Positions 1 to 7,268 of a stretch of 40,730 nucleotides of DNA are shown one piece after another. The stretch is from Clostridia bacterium (GTDB lineage: Bacteria; Bacillota; Clostridia; Oscillospirales; SIG627). Location of the stretch: the NCBI GenBank assembly GCA_017467865.1, contig JAFUKG010000033.1, forward strand, positions 1 through 40,730, written 5' to 3'. The notes below the pieces were generated by a model. The model had not been told where the DNA came from. It worked only from the letters and a program-made list of their open reading frames with translations, and did no database searches. The translations under genes were made by a program, and so were the position numbers. Position 1 is the first letter of the stretch, and the number at the start of each line of letters is the position of its first letter.

Positions 1-179
1 AGGAAATCAATTACAAGACACTTCTTGCAACCAAGCCCGAAATGGCAATAAGCCTTGCAGTTAAGGGAATGCTTCCTCACAACGCAATCGGTGCAAAGAG
101 CCTTACAAGACTTAAAGTTTATGCAGGCGCAGAACACAACCAGGCAGCACAGCAGCCTACAGTTGTAACTGTAAAGTAA
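1..179 (+). CDS. rplM: 50S ribosomal protein L13, C-terminal part (5' end outside window)
   Basis: Only the last 58 codons are present, read from base 3 to the TAA at 177-179. The translation contains VKGMLPHNAIGAKSL followed by RLKVYAGAEHNQ and QQP, the typical C-terminus of bacterial L13, an early-assembling protein of the large subunit. The gene lies 18 bases before rpsI, and rplM-rpsI is a near-universal bacterial operon, which supports the call. The start and promoter lie left of the window. Confidence 0.95.
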   Translation, partial: EINYKTLLATKPEMAISLAVKGMLPHNAIGAKSLTRLKVYAGAEHNQAAQQPTVVTVK

Positions 180-197
180 TAGGGGAGGAATAGAAGA

Positions 198-605
198 ATG
201 AATTATACAAGTGCAAAGCCTTACTTCTATGGTACAGGCAGAAGAAAGAAATCTGTAGCAAGAGTTCGTCTCTACCCCGGAACAGGCGATGTTAAGATTA
301 ACAACAGAACAATTGACGATTACTTCGGACTTGACACACTCAAGCTCGTAGTAAACCAGCCCTTTGGAGTAACAGCAACAGAAGGTAAGTTTGACGTTGT
401 ATGTACAGTTAAGGGCGGCGGTGTATCAGGTCAGGCAGGCGCAATCCGTCACGGAATTGCAAGAGCTCTTGACAAGGCAAACACCGAAGAGTACCATACC
501 CTTCTCAAGAAGGCAGGACTCCTCACTCGTGACCCCAGAATGAAGGAAAGAAAGAAGTACGGTCTCAAAGCCGCACGTCGTGCTCCTCAGTTCTCAAAGA
601 GATAA
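198..605 (+). CDS. rpsI: 30S ribosomal protein S9
   Basis: The 135-residue protein has the S9 hallmarks: [17 protein letters not shown] near the N-terminus, the [19 protein letters not shown] block around residues 73-91, and the basic tail ending in [17 protein letters not shown], whose terminal Lys-Arg reaches the ribosomal P site in known structures. The length is normal once the short N-terminal extension is counted. The ATG follows a strong AGGGGAGGAA ribosome binding site. The gene is cotranscribed with rplM just upstream and is closed by the hairpin at 624-655. Confidence 0.97.
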   Translation: MNYTSAKPYFYGTGRRKKSVARVRLYPGTGDVKINNRTIDDYFGLDTLKLVVNQPFGVTATEGKFDVVCTVKGGGVSGQAGAIRHGIARALDKANTEEYHTLLKKAGLLTRDPRMKERKKYGLKAARRAPQFSKR

Positions 606-623
606 TTACAGTTATCAAAAATT

Positions 624-655
624 ACAGCACCCACTTTTGTGGGTGCTGTTTTTAT
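624..655. terminator. Intrinsic terminator after rpsI, probably bidirectional
   Basis: A perfect 11-bp stem (624-634 pairs with 639-649) with a TTTT loop is followed on the plus strand by a T-rich run. The minus-strand exit also has a T run, so the same hairpin can end the convergent LysR gene, whose stop codon lies at 660-662. Confidence 0.88.
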
Positions 656-659
656 ATGC

Positions 660-1526
660 TTACCTATACTTCAAATATTCAATAAATCGTTTTACAGCAA
701 GTGAGGCGTTTTTTCTATCCTTGAGCACAAGTCCGATGTTTCGATAAGCAGGTACATCCAATTCCTTGGCTATAATTCTGTACGGAACTCTTTTTAATAT
801 TAATTCTGGTAATATAGCAATTCCGAGACCGCTTTCCACCATTGACATTACGGCATAATCGTCCCAAGTGATAAATTTGATATTAGGAATAAGTTTATTT
901 TTTTCAAATATTTCCCAAATTTCCGTTTTGTCGCCTTTTTCAAGCAACATAAACGGCTCATTGCAAAGAGAGGTTACAGGAAAACGATCACAATTTTTCA
1001 AATAATGATTTTCGGGAATAATCGCCATTAGCCTATCCTTCTCCAAAAAAATAGTTTCAAATTCAGAATGTGCCGGTAATCTCAAAAAACCACAGTCAAC
1101 TCTTCCCGAACGTACCCATTCTTCAATCTCTTTATAATCGCCAAGTAAAAGCTCATAGTCGATATTTGGATAATCCTTCTGAAATTCTTTTATGATGTTG
1201 GGGAGCCAATGTGTTGCAACGCTTGAAAAAGTACCGATACGGATAAGTCCTGATTGTAGGTCTTTTAACTCATCAACCTGCATTCTTAGCCTATCAAAAT
1301 CAGCACATAAATTTTGTGCGTAGGGCAGTAGCTTTAATCCATCGCTTGTTAATTTTACACCGTGCTTGTTTCGCTCAAGAAGCGTTACTCCCCATTCTTT
1401 TTCAAGGTCTGATATCATTCGGCTTATACCTGACTGAGTGTAATTCATTATTTCTGCCGCTTTTGTAAAGCTGCCGTATTCAACAGTCTTAACAAAAGAA
1501 AGATATTTTTGCAAATTCATATCCAT
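660..1526 (-). CDS. LysR-family transcriptional regulator
   Basis: This is a LysR-type regulator of about 288 residues. The N-terminal winged HTH is recognisable in YLSFVKTVEYGSFTKAAEIM then QSGISRMISDLEKEWGVTLLER, followed by the usual linker helix and a periplasmic-binding-protein-like effector domain (RIGTFSSVATHWLPNII and onward). I chose the ATG at 1526 because an AGGA motif sits 9 bases upstream; the in-frame ATG at 1535 directly abuts that motif and is less likely. The gene is divergent from an EamA transporter, a typical LysR regulator-target arrangement, so it probably controls that exporter in response to an unknown small molecule. It is visibly more AT-rich than the surrounding genes. 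Confidence 0.88.
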   Translation of the reverse strand: MDMNLQKYLSFVKTVEYGSFTKAAEIMNYTQSGISRMISDLEKEWGVTLLERNKHGVKLTSDGLKLLPYAQNLCADFDRLRMQVDELKDLQSGLIRIGTFSSVATHWLPNIIKEFQKDYPNIDYELLLGDYKEIEEWVRSGRVDCGFLRLPAHSEFETIFLEKDRLMAIIPENHYLKNCDRFPVTSLCNEPFMLLEKGDKTEIWEIFEKNKLIPNIKFITWDDYAVMSMVESGLGIAILPELILKRVPYRIIAKELDVPAYRNIGLVLKDRKNASLAVKRFIEYLKYR

Positions 1527-1549
1527 ACAAACCATTCCTAAATGTAATT

Positions 1550-1604
1550 TTAATCATTACAAACATTCTCTTTTATTATGATTAACTCTATGATATATTA
1601 TATT
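1550..1604. promoter_or_regulatory. Divergent LysR/transporter promoter with candidate LysR operator
   Basis: An 8-bp inverted repeat, TTAATCAT at 1550-1557 and ATGATTAA at 1578-1585, lies between the divergent genes. A TATATT -10-like hexamer at 1594-1599 or 1599-1604 precedes the transporter, without a clear -35 box, which fits an activator-dependent promoter. Binding by the adjacent LysR protein is inferred. Confidence 0.45.
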
Positions 1605-1628
1605 TAAACAAAAATCAAGAGGTTTAAT

Positions 1629-2486
1629 ATGAATAGGCAAGCATTAATCAAATATTTAACATCATTATTATTATTTGGACTTAACGGTATTGTTGCAAAC
1701 CATATTCCATTAAATAGTTATGAGATAGTGTTTTTGAGGACACTTATCGGCAGTATATTACTATTTGCTCTTTTTTTAATCGGCAATGGTAGATTTCATA
1801 TTAAAATATATAAGAAAGATACCTTTTGTATTATTCTTTCAGGTATTGCTATGGGAATTAGCTGGATGTTCTTATACGAGGCATATCAACAGATTGGCGT
1901 CAGTTTAGCTTCGCTGCTTTATTATTGCGGTCCTGTAATAGTGATGATATCATCACCGCTGATTTTTCGTGAAAAGCTAACGTTTCCTAAAATATTTGGT
2001 TTTACATTTGTACTTGTTGGCATTTTTATTGTAAATGGCAATGCGGTTGGTAGTAGCAATACGTGGGGCGTTTTCTGCGGTGCTATGTCGGCTGTGATGT
2101 TTTTCTTCATGGTAACCCTTAACAAAAAATCGGAAAATATCACTGGAATGGAAAATTCGGTTATACAGCTTGTATCAAGCTTCTTGACAGTAGCGTTATT
2201 TGTGGGGATAAAACAACATTTTGTTATCAATATACCTATACCAGCTTGGGGTTGGATTTTGGTTATGGGCATTGTAAATACAGGCATTGGTTGTTATTTA
2301 TATTTTTCCACACTTTCAAAACTACCAGTTCAAACAGTAGTTATCAGTGGATATTTAGAACCGATTTCTGCAGTAGTCTTTTCCACAATTTTGCTTAGTG
2401 AAAAAATGAATGTCCTTCAAATTATCGGCGCCATTTGTGTTATCTGCGGAGCTATGGCGGGAGAATTGGTAAAAGTAAAGAAATAA
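1629..2486 (+). CDS. EamA/DMT-superfamily transporter
   Basis: This 285-residue, very hydrophobic protein has about ten predicted membrane helices arranged as two five-helix EamA repeats. Typical features are the early FLRTLIGSILLF segment, YEAYQQIGVSLASLLYY in repeat one, and SGYLEPISAVVFSTILLSEK in repeat two, which are characteristic of the drug/metabolite transporter superfamily. Such proteins usually export amino acids or other metabolites; the substrate cannot be read from sequence. An AAGAGG site lies 6 bases before the ATG. It faces away from the LysR gene, its likely regulator. Its codon use is markedly AT-biased compared with rpsI or the dcw genes, which suggests transfer. Confidence 0.88.
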   Translation: MNRQALIKYLTSLLLFGLNGIVANHIPLNSYEIVFLRTLIGSILLFALFLIGNGRFHIKIYKKDTFCIILSGIAMGISWMFLYEAYQQIGVSLASLLYYCGPVIVMISSPLIFREKLTFPKIFGFTFVLVGIFIVNGNAVGSSNTWGVFCGAMSAVMFFFMVTLNKKSENITGMENSVIQLVSSFLTVALFVGIKQHFVINIPIPAWGWILVMGIVNTGIGCYLYFSTLSKLPVQTVVISGYLEPISAVVFSTILLSEKMNVLQIIGAICVICGAMAGELVKVKK

Positions 2487-2664
2487 TTAAATAGAGAAAC
2501 TGTCAGGATTGTATCGGCTCCATTGTATATGCCTCTCTATGGTGAAGAAATTTGATTCTAACGTAAAAATTAAAGCGAAAAAAACTGGTTGGCTTTTAAT
2601 TATTATAGCAAGTATTATATGGACGCTTATTTTGAATTATTTTGTCGGTAAGCCTTTTTTAATG

Positions 2665-2710
2665 ATATACGCCCCAAAAATTTTTAGTTTTTGGGGCGTA
2701 TATGTTTTGC
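2665..2710. terminator. Strong terminator between convergent transporter and dehydrogenase
   Basis: A perfect 16-bp stem (2665-2680 with 2688-2703, including CGCCCC/GGGGCG) with a 7-base loop is followed by TTTTGCTTTTTTT. Tracts on both sides allow it to end both the plus-strand exporter transcript and the minus-strand aldolase/dehydrogenase transcript. The 178 bases between the transporter stop and this stem hold no convincing gene. Confidence 0.9.
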
Positions 2711-2715
2711 TTTTT

Positions 2716-3954
2716 TTAAAAATTTTCTAATAGATATTTTTCAGCCTCTGCACACCAGAGTCCGTTGTGAGCTTTTACAAGCTCGTCAAGTACTTTAAAT
2801 CTTGAGTCTGTCTTACCAAGCTCCTCAAAGTCTGTCAGGGCAGTGAGGGGAAGCTCAATGTGAGTATAGATAAGCTTTTTACCGCCGGGTATCTTGGGAA
2901 GGTTAACGGTAGTGTCAATTGCCGCATCAATACCTCCGATGTGAGTTATCATAACAGAGGGGTCAAGACGGTTTTCGCTGATAAGGTCAACGATATCCTT
3001 CATATCCTCGGGAGTGCTTCCGCTTGTTCCCGTTACGTGATGCTGAGCATAGTGAACGTTATAGAAATTGAAGTTTGCGCTGAATTTCTTGTCAAGAGGA
3101 CCTGCAAAGAAATTAAGAGAGCCGTCAAATCCGAGAATTGCATCTCCAAGCTCTACAACTGCAGGAATGGGAGCATATACGAATACGTCGTCAAAGCCCT
3201 TACCGCCCGAAATTTCAAGGAGCTCGTCCTTATCGGAGGTCTTTGCAAATATAAGCTCAATTCCGTCCTTCTTCGCTTTCTCAGGGGAGAAAATAGACTT
3301 GGCACGGTTAAGTCTTGCTTCGTCAAGGTCAGTAACCACAACCATAGAAGGCTTTATATTTCCGTGAAGAGCAATGTCGATTGCCACAAGTCCCATAGGA
3401 CCGCAGCCTGCGAGAATTGCCACCTTTCCGCCTTCTTTAATTCCGATTACGTGGTCGTAGTTTTCGTCAAGGTGGAAGCTTGCCTTATATCCTCTTATAA
3501 CACATGAAGCAGGCTCAATAAGAGAGCCCTTGAAGTAACAGTCGCTGTTTAACTTCATAAGGAAATTGTTGTCAAGTATGTGCTCGTAAACGATAGAATA
3601 CGTTGATACACCGCCGATTTCCTCAAAGGTATATCCAACGGTCTGTGGGCCTCCAAGGTATGCAAGAACGGGAGGCATTACAACCTTGTCGCCAACCTCA
3701 AACTTGTCCTTCCACTTGTCGCCGACCTCAACGACCTCGGCACAGAATTCATGACCTACAATAACGGGATGCTCGGCAACGTTTTCGGGAACTCTCAGAT
3801 GCTTTGCACCTTGAAGAATGGTCTTATGAGTAGACATACATACGCTGTCAGAAATAATTTTAATAAGAATTTCACCTGAGGTAATGGGACGAAGCTCAAA
3901 TTCCTCAAGTCTTACGTCGTTTTCTCCGTAAAGACGGACTGCTCTTGTTTTCAT
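2716..3954 (-). CDS. Zinc-dependent alcohol/polyol dehydrogenase, L-sorbose-1-phosphate reductase-like
   Basis: This is a 412-residue medium-chain dehydrogenase. The N-terminal GroES-like domain carries candidate catalytic zinc ligands C39, H68 and E69 (VGHEF) and E147 (IEPASC), and the Rossmann fold shows AGCGPMG at about 182-188. The structural-zinc four-cysteine loop is absent, as in sorbitol dehydrogenases. Length and overall pattern resemble SorE-type L-sorbose-1-phosphate reductases of about 410 residues, which fits the neighbouring class II aldolase and SorC-family regulator. It begins 9 bases after the aldolase stop with an AAGGTGG site, so the two form an operon from the promoter at 4865-4893. 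The exact substrate is uncertain; another ketose-phosphate or polyol is possible. Confidence 0.8.
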   Translation of the reverse strand: MKTRAVRLYGENDVRLEEFELRPITSGEILIKIISDSVCMSTHKTILQGAKHLRVPENVAEHPVIVGHEFCAEVVEVGDKWKDKFEVGDKVVMPPVLAYLGGPQTVGYTFEEIGGVSTYSIVYEHILDNNFLMKLNSDCYFKGSLIEPASCVIRGYKASFHLDENYDHVIGIKEGGKVAILAGCGPMGLVAIDIALHGNIKPSMVVVTDLDEARLNRAKSIFSPEKAKKDGIELIFAKTSDKDELLEISGGKGFDDVFVYAPIPAVVELGDAILGFDGSLNFFAGPLDKKFSANFNFYNVHYAQHHVTGTSGSTPEDMKDIVDLISENRLDPSVMITHIGGIDAAIDTTVNLPKIPGGKKLIYTHIELPLTALTDFEELGKTDSRFKVLDELVKAHNGLWCAEAEKYLLENF

Positions 3955-3963
3955 ATTGCCACC

Positions 3964-4833
3964 TTATATCCTTCCTGCGCTTCCAAAGGTATGAAGCTTT
4001 TCTCTTACAACTTCCTTCATCATCTTCATGGCATCCTCATATACGATAAAGGGCCAGGTGGAAGGATTTGTGATGTTGTTGAGGGTGTCCTTGAGACCCT
4101 TGTTGAGAGCATAAAGCACGTCGGAATAAATGTTTATCTTTGTAATTCCGTGATGAATAGCGTTCTGCATTTGGTCGTTGGGAGTTCCGCTTCCTCCGTG
4201 AAGAACGAGGGGTCTGTCGCAAACGGCGGTGATTTCATCAAGTCTGTCAATTCTCAGCTCAGGGGTTTTCTGATATACACCGTGAGAAGTACCGATAGCA
4301 ACCGCAAGGGCGTCAACGTCGGTGATTTCAACGAATTTTGTTACCTCTTCGGGAACTGTCAAGCTCTCACCGGGGTCTGTGTCTGTACCAGTCTCGCTGA
4401 TACTTCCTACACTTGCGTTTCCTACGTGACCAAGCTCTGCCTCAACGGTAATGCCCTTCTTGTGCGCGTATTCAGTTACGATAGCGGTGTTCTTTGCATT
4501 TTCGTCAAAGGGAAGCACTGAGCCGTCGTACATTACCGAGCTGTATCCGTTGTCACAGCCGTACTTTATAAAATCAATATCGGTTGCATGGTCCATATGT
4601 AAGCAAACGGGCACCTTGAAAAAGTCGGAAGCTCCTCTTACCATAGAAGAGAGAAGCTGAAGGTTTCTTCCCTGCGTATCACAGCCAAGAGTCATAAGAA
4701 GGGCAGGGGACTTTTCCTCTTCACAGGTCTCAAGGATAGCCTTCATCATTTCATAGTTACTTACGTCGAATGCAGGGATTGCATAATGGTTTTTCTTTGC
4801 GTCTGCAAGCATTTCTTTCATTGTTACAAGCAT
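3964..4833 (-). CDS. Class II fructose/tagatose-bisphosphate-type aldolase (first copy)
   Basis: This 289-residue class II, zinc-dependent ketose-bisphosphate aldolase reversibly splits a ketose bisphosphate into dihydroxyacetone phosphate and an aldose phosphate. Seen are the catalytic Asp and zinc His in LHMDHATD (D81, H82), VEAELGHVGN (E133), GTSHGVY (H184) and LHGGSGTPNDQM (H212), the full family signature. AAGAGGTG lies 7 bases before the ATG. It is first in an operon with the SorE-like dehydrogenase and is transcribed away from the SorC-family gene, which points to an inducible sugar-phosphate pathway rather than core glycolysis. Fructose versus tagatose (or other) specificity cannot be decided here. 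Confidence 0.9.
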   Translation of the reverse strand: MLVTMKEMLADAKKNHYAIPAFDVSNYEMMKAILETCEEEKSPALLMTLGCDTQGRNLQLLSSMVRGASDFFKVPVCLHMDHATDIDFIKYGCDNGYSSVMYDGSVLPFDENAKNTAIVTEYAHKKGITVEAELGHVGNASVGSISETGTDTDPGESLTVPEEVTKFVEITDVDALAVAIGTSHGVYQKTPELRIDRLDEITAVCDRPLVLHGGSGTPNDQMQNAIHHGITKINIYSDVLYALNKGLKDTLNNITNPSTWPFIVYEDAMKMMKEVVREKLHTFGSAGRI

Positions 4834-4864
4834 ATTTTTTCACCTCTTAAATTTATTTGATTTG

Positions 4865-4893
4865 ATTATATCATCATTTTTAACATTTGTCAA
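4865..4893 (-). promoter_or_regulatory. Consensus sigma-A promoter for the aldolase-dehydrogenase operon
   Basis: Read on the minus strand, TTGACA (4893-4888) is followed after exactly 17 bp by TATAAT (4870-4865), both perfect consensus hexamers. Such a strong promoter next to a SorC-family gene suggests control by repression. Confidence 0.85.
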
Positions 4894-4910
4894 TTACATA
4901 TGTTAAAATA

Positions 4911-4939
4911 TTGACATTTGATGAGTAAAATGCTATACT
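4911..4939 (+). promoter_or_regulatory. Promoter of the SorC-family gene, back-to-back with the aldolase promoter
   Basis: TTGACA at 4911-4916, a 17-bp spacer, and TATACT at 4934-4939 preceded by an extended -10 TG at 4931-4932. The two -35 boxes form the inverted repeat TGTCAAT (4888-4894) / ATTGACA (4910-4916). TAACAT (4881-4886) / ATGTTA (4900-4905) is a second overlapping inverted repeat. One bound regulator could therefore cover both promoters; the operator role is inferred. Confidence 0.82.
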
Positions 4940-4964
4940 CATAAGGAACTAAAGAGGTGGAAAA

Positions 4965-5882
4965 ATGGAAAACCAAAAAAAGCAGATGGCAGAAGCGGCG
5001 GTATTATATTACGAGAAGAAATGTACTCAGCAGGAGATAGCAACTCTTATGGGACTGTCGAGACAGACCGTTTCAAAGCTTTTGACAGATGCAGTAAAAG
5101 AGAACGTAGTTGAAATAAAAATAAATAATCCCGATGATTACTGTCGGGAGCTTGAGCGTGAAATCACAGAAAAATTCGGAATAAAAAGGGCTGTTGTTTC
5201 TTCTGTTTCCACAAAGGACGAAACTGTGCGCCGAGTTATGACTGTGAGAAAGGCGACAGAGTATCTTAAGCCCATAATAGAAAAAGGGGGACAGAACGTA
5301 GGTATCTCCTGGGGCAGAACTATAAAGTCTTTCATAGATGAGCTCTCAGACGTTGACCCGTCAGACAATACGGTTTTTCCTCTTTTCGGTGCTACTGACC
5401 AAGAGGAGTCCTTCTTCTTGTCTAATGAGCTTGCCCGAAGCTTTGCTGATAAGACGGGCGCAAAGGTAAAGTATGCATGGTTTCCATATCTGCCCGACAG
5501 CATTGACGATAAGGAGCTTTTTAAGAAAACCTCTTATTACGAAAAGATATCTCAGCTTTGGGAAAATATAGATTTAGCCATAGTGGGTATCGGTAACTCA
5601 GAGATGATAGGGACTTTTGGTAAGGTCTTTGGATATACAAATAAGAGCGGTAACGCAGTAGGGGATATCTCCACTCATTTTTTCAATGGCAATGGAGAAA
5701 TATTAGAGCTTTACGAAAACACCCTCTGCGCCTCAAAGGAAAATTTGAAAAACGCCAAAAACACAGTTGCCATAGCTTGCCTTGACGATAAAACCGATGC
5801 TATAAAGGGCGCTTTGAGAACGGGAATAATTAACACCCTCATCACCGATGAATATACCGCAAGAAGAATTTTATTGAAATAA
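4965..5882 (+). CDS. SorC/DeoR-family sugar-binding transcriptional regulator
   Basis: The 305-residue protein starts with an HTH at roughly residues 20-41 (CTQQEIATLMGLSRQTVSKLL) and continues with the SorC sugar-phosphate-binding domain, including VGISWGRTIKSFIDEL and the late TLCASKENLKNAKNTVAIA block. Family members bind phosphorylated sugars and switch adjacent catabolic operons. It lies divergent to the aldolase-dehydrogenase operon and shares a 130-bp control region with back-to-back consensus promoters. AGAGGTGG precedes the ATG by 5 bases. The likely ligand is a sugar phosphate processed by the neighbouring aldolase (inference). Confidence 0.9.
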   Translation: MENQKKQMAEAAVLYYEKKCTQQEIATLMGLSRQTVSKLLTDAVKENVVEIKINNPDDYCRELEREITEKFGIKRAVVSSVSTKDETVRRVMTVRKATEYLKPIIEKGGQNVGISWGRTIKSFIDELSDVDPSDNTVFPLFGATDQEESFFLSNELARSFADKTGAKVKYAWFPYLPDSIDDKELFKKTSYYEKISQLWENIDLAIVGIGNSEMIGTFGKVFGYTNKSGNAVGDISTHFFNGNGEILELYENTLCASKENLKNAKNTVAIACLDDKTDAIKGALRTGIINTLITDEYTARRILLK

Positions 5883-5892
5883 GGAGCATAAA

Positions 5893-6054
5893 ATGATAAC
5901 CGCTATCTGTTCTACCATTGCATCATGGTTTATCGGACTTGTAATTGATGCCAATCTCGGCTCAGGTGATTACGCAGGAACGTTCTCGCTGAGAATACTT
6001 TTTCCCATTTTGGTTATGGGGTCATTTATTCTTTGGAAGATAGAAAAGAAATAA
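5893..6054 (+). CDS. Small membrane protein of 53 residues, unknown function
   Basis: An ATG at 5893 follows AAGGAG (5881-5886) by 6 bases, and the frame runs to TAA at 6052-6054. The product has two hydrophobic segments, about residues 3-20 (ITAICSTIASWFIGLVI) and 33-49 (LRILFPILVMGSFILW), joined by a short polar loop containing LGSGDYAG, and ends in KIEKK. It starts 10 bases after the regulator's stop, so it is probably cotranscribed with it. I recognise no family; it could be a two-helix accessory membrane protein. The good Shine-Dalgarno sequence and clean stop just before a hairpin argue that it is real. Confidence 0.65.
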   Translation: MITAICSTIASWFIGLVIDANLGSGDYAGTFSLRILFPILVMGSFILWKIEKK

Positions 6055-6060
6055 AAAGAA

Positions 6061-6086
6061 GAATTCCGACAATGTTGTCGGAATTC
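6061..6086. terminator. Hairpin after the microprotein gene
   Basis: A near-perfect palindrome with GAATTCCGAC (6061-6070) pairing GTCGGAATTC (6077-6086). The plus-strand side lacks a U tract, while the minus-strand exit is T-rich, so it works better as a back-up terminator for the second aldolase gene. Confidence 0.55.
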
Positions 6087-6107
6087 AACGTTAATTCTGC
6101 ATTCAAA

Positions 6108-6143
6108 AAAATGCTACGCATTAAGCGTAGCATTTTGTGTTTT
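6108..6143. terminator. Bidirectional terminator between microprotein gene and second aldolase
   Basis: A 12-bp stem (6108-6119 with 6125-6136; core ATGCTACGC/GCGTAGCAT) with a 5-base loop is flanked by A and T runs on both sides, so it can end transcripts converging from either strand. Confidence 0.85.
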
Positions 6144-7073
6144 TTACTTATTCTTAAGCTGTTCAAGAACCTCTCTTGTGATTCTTGCAACAAGCTCGTC
6201 GGTAGCCTTAACACCGTAGCTAACGGCTGTACCGCAGCTTCCGAAAAGCTCAAGCTTCTTGATAACTGCCTTCTTGATAGCTTCGACAGATGCGGGAATA
6301 AGGTCGATAATACCCTTGTTCATATCTGTGAAAGCACGGAATTCAGCTTCAACAGCAGCAATGTTGATATCTGTAAAGATATTAACCTTGCTGATACCCT
6401 TTTCAATAGCGGTCTTGAAATCATAGTCTGTAAGACCTGAACCGCCGTGAAGTACAAGGGGAACGTCAATAGTATTAGCGATAGTTTCTATTCTGTTAAA
6501 GTCAAGCTTGGGGGGAAGCTTGTATGCACCGTGTGCAGTACCAACGGCAATCGCAAGAGCGTCAACCTTAGTTCTCTCAACGAAATCTCTTGCCTGCTCG
6601 GGATCTGTGTAGAACTTGGAAGCGTCCTCAACAGAAGCCTCAGTTGCACCCTCTGCACCGCCTACGTGTCCAAGCTCACCTTCGATGGTAGCGCCATACG
6701 AGTGAGCGATGTCAGCCATTTCGCGTACCTTCTTGATGTTTTCTTCGTAAGGGTCGGTTGAGCAGTCATACATGATAGATGTAAATCCAAGCTCAAGAGC
6801 CTTGATACAAGTTTCTTTCTTAAGACCGTGGTCAAGGTGAACAACTACGGGCACCTTAGCCTTTTTAGCCATGGGAATAAGGTAGTAGGAAACCTCTTCA
6901 AGGGGTCCGTAGGGGAAGAGCACTTCTGCAGTACCCATAATAACGGGAGAGCCTGTCTGTTCAGCTGCAGAGATAATACCGCGTGCAAGCTCAAGGTTAA
7001 CCGCGTTAAAAAGTCCGATACCGTACTTACCCTTTTTAGCAGGATAAAGCACTTCGTTCATATTAACAAGCAT
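6144..7073 (-). CDS. Class II fructose-bisphosphate-type aldolase (second copy)
   Basis: This 309-residue class II aldolase has all catalytic motifs: VVHLDHG (D81, H82), EGELGHVGG (E133), VGTAHGAY (H181) and LHGGSGLTD (H209). It differs clearly from the first copy at 3964-4833, for example in the 81-85 and 210-220 regions, and carries a longer C-terminal tail ending in TREVLEQLKNK. AGGAGGA lies 7 bases before the ATG, and its own promoter sits at 7118-7145. It is monocistronic between terminators, which could suit a housekeeping glycolytic role, with the first copy being catabolic. That division of labour is inference. Confidence 0.9.
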   Translation of the reverse strand: MLVNMNEVLYPAKKGKYGIGLFNAVNLELARGIISAAEQTGSPVIMGTAEVLFPYGPLEEVSYYLIPMAKKAKVPVVVHLDHGLKKETCIKALELGFTSIMYDCSTDPYEENIKKVREMADIAHSYGATIEGELGHVGGAEGATEASVEDASKFYTDPEQARDFVERTKVDALAIAVGTAHGAYKLPPKLDFNRIETIANTIDVPLVLHGGSGLTDYDFKTAIEKGISKVNIFTDINIAAVEAEFRAFTDMNKGIIDLIPASVEAIKKAVIKKLELFGSCGTAVSYGVKATDELVARITREVLEQLKNK

Positions 7074-7117
7074 TTTAAAGTCCTCCTATATGTAATTCTT
7101 ATTATTTTCACATATAC

Positions 7118-7145
7118 ATTGTACCACAAACTTTTCAAAAGTCAA
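7118..7145 (-). promoter_or_regulatory. Promoter of the second aldolase gene
   Basis: Read on the minus strand, TTGACT (7145-7140), a 16-bp spacer and TACAAT (7123-7118). It lies about 45 bases upstream of the ATG. The remaining 7146-7230 segment is AT-rich with nothing else recognised. Confidence 0.7.
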
Positions 7146-7219
7146 TACAAAACAACATAAAAATCAAAAATAATCCACAGTATTTTCAAAAAAATAGGTT
7201 TTAATTTTGAAAAACCAAC

Positions 7220-7260
7220 TAAAACAACAATAAAACACGCCCTCATATTGAGAGCGTGTT
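7220..7260 (-). terminator. Terminator of the aminotransferase gene
   Basis: Arms AACACGC (7234-7240) and GCGTGTT (7254-7260), extended through one mismatch to CTC/GAG, enclose a 5-base loop. On the minus strand the hairpin is followed by TTTATTGTTGTTTT. Confidence 0.75.
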
Positions 7261-7268
7261 GCTTTTTG

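Noticed and set aside
2509..2730. 73-codon open frame beginning TTG between transporter and dehydrogenase
   Set aside because: It has no usable ribosome binding site, and its last third is the terminator hairpin read as protein before running into the convergent gene. Any apparent membrane helix comes from AT-rich sequence.
2860..3507. Long plus-strand frame (215 codons) opposite the dehydrogenase gene
   Set aside because: It is antisense to a well-supported enzyme gene, has no Shine-Dalgarno sequence, and its composition reflects the complementary codons.
6061..6086. Insertion-sequence terminal repeat
   Set aside because: The palindrome is a local hairpin with no transposase or matching partner; it fits a terminator better.
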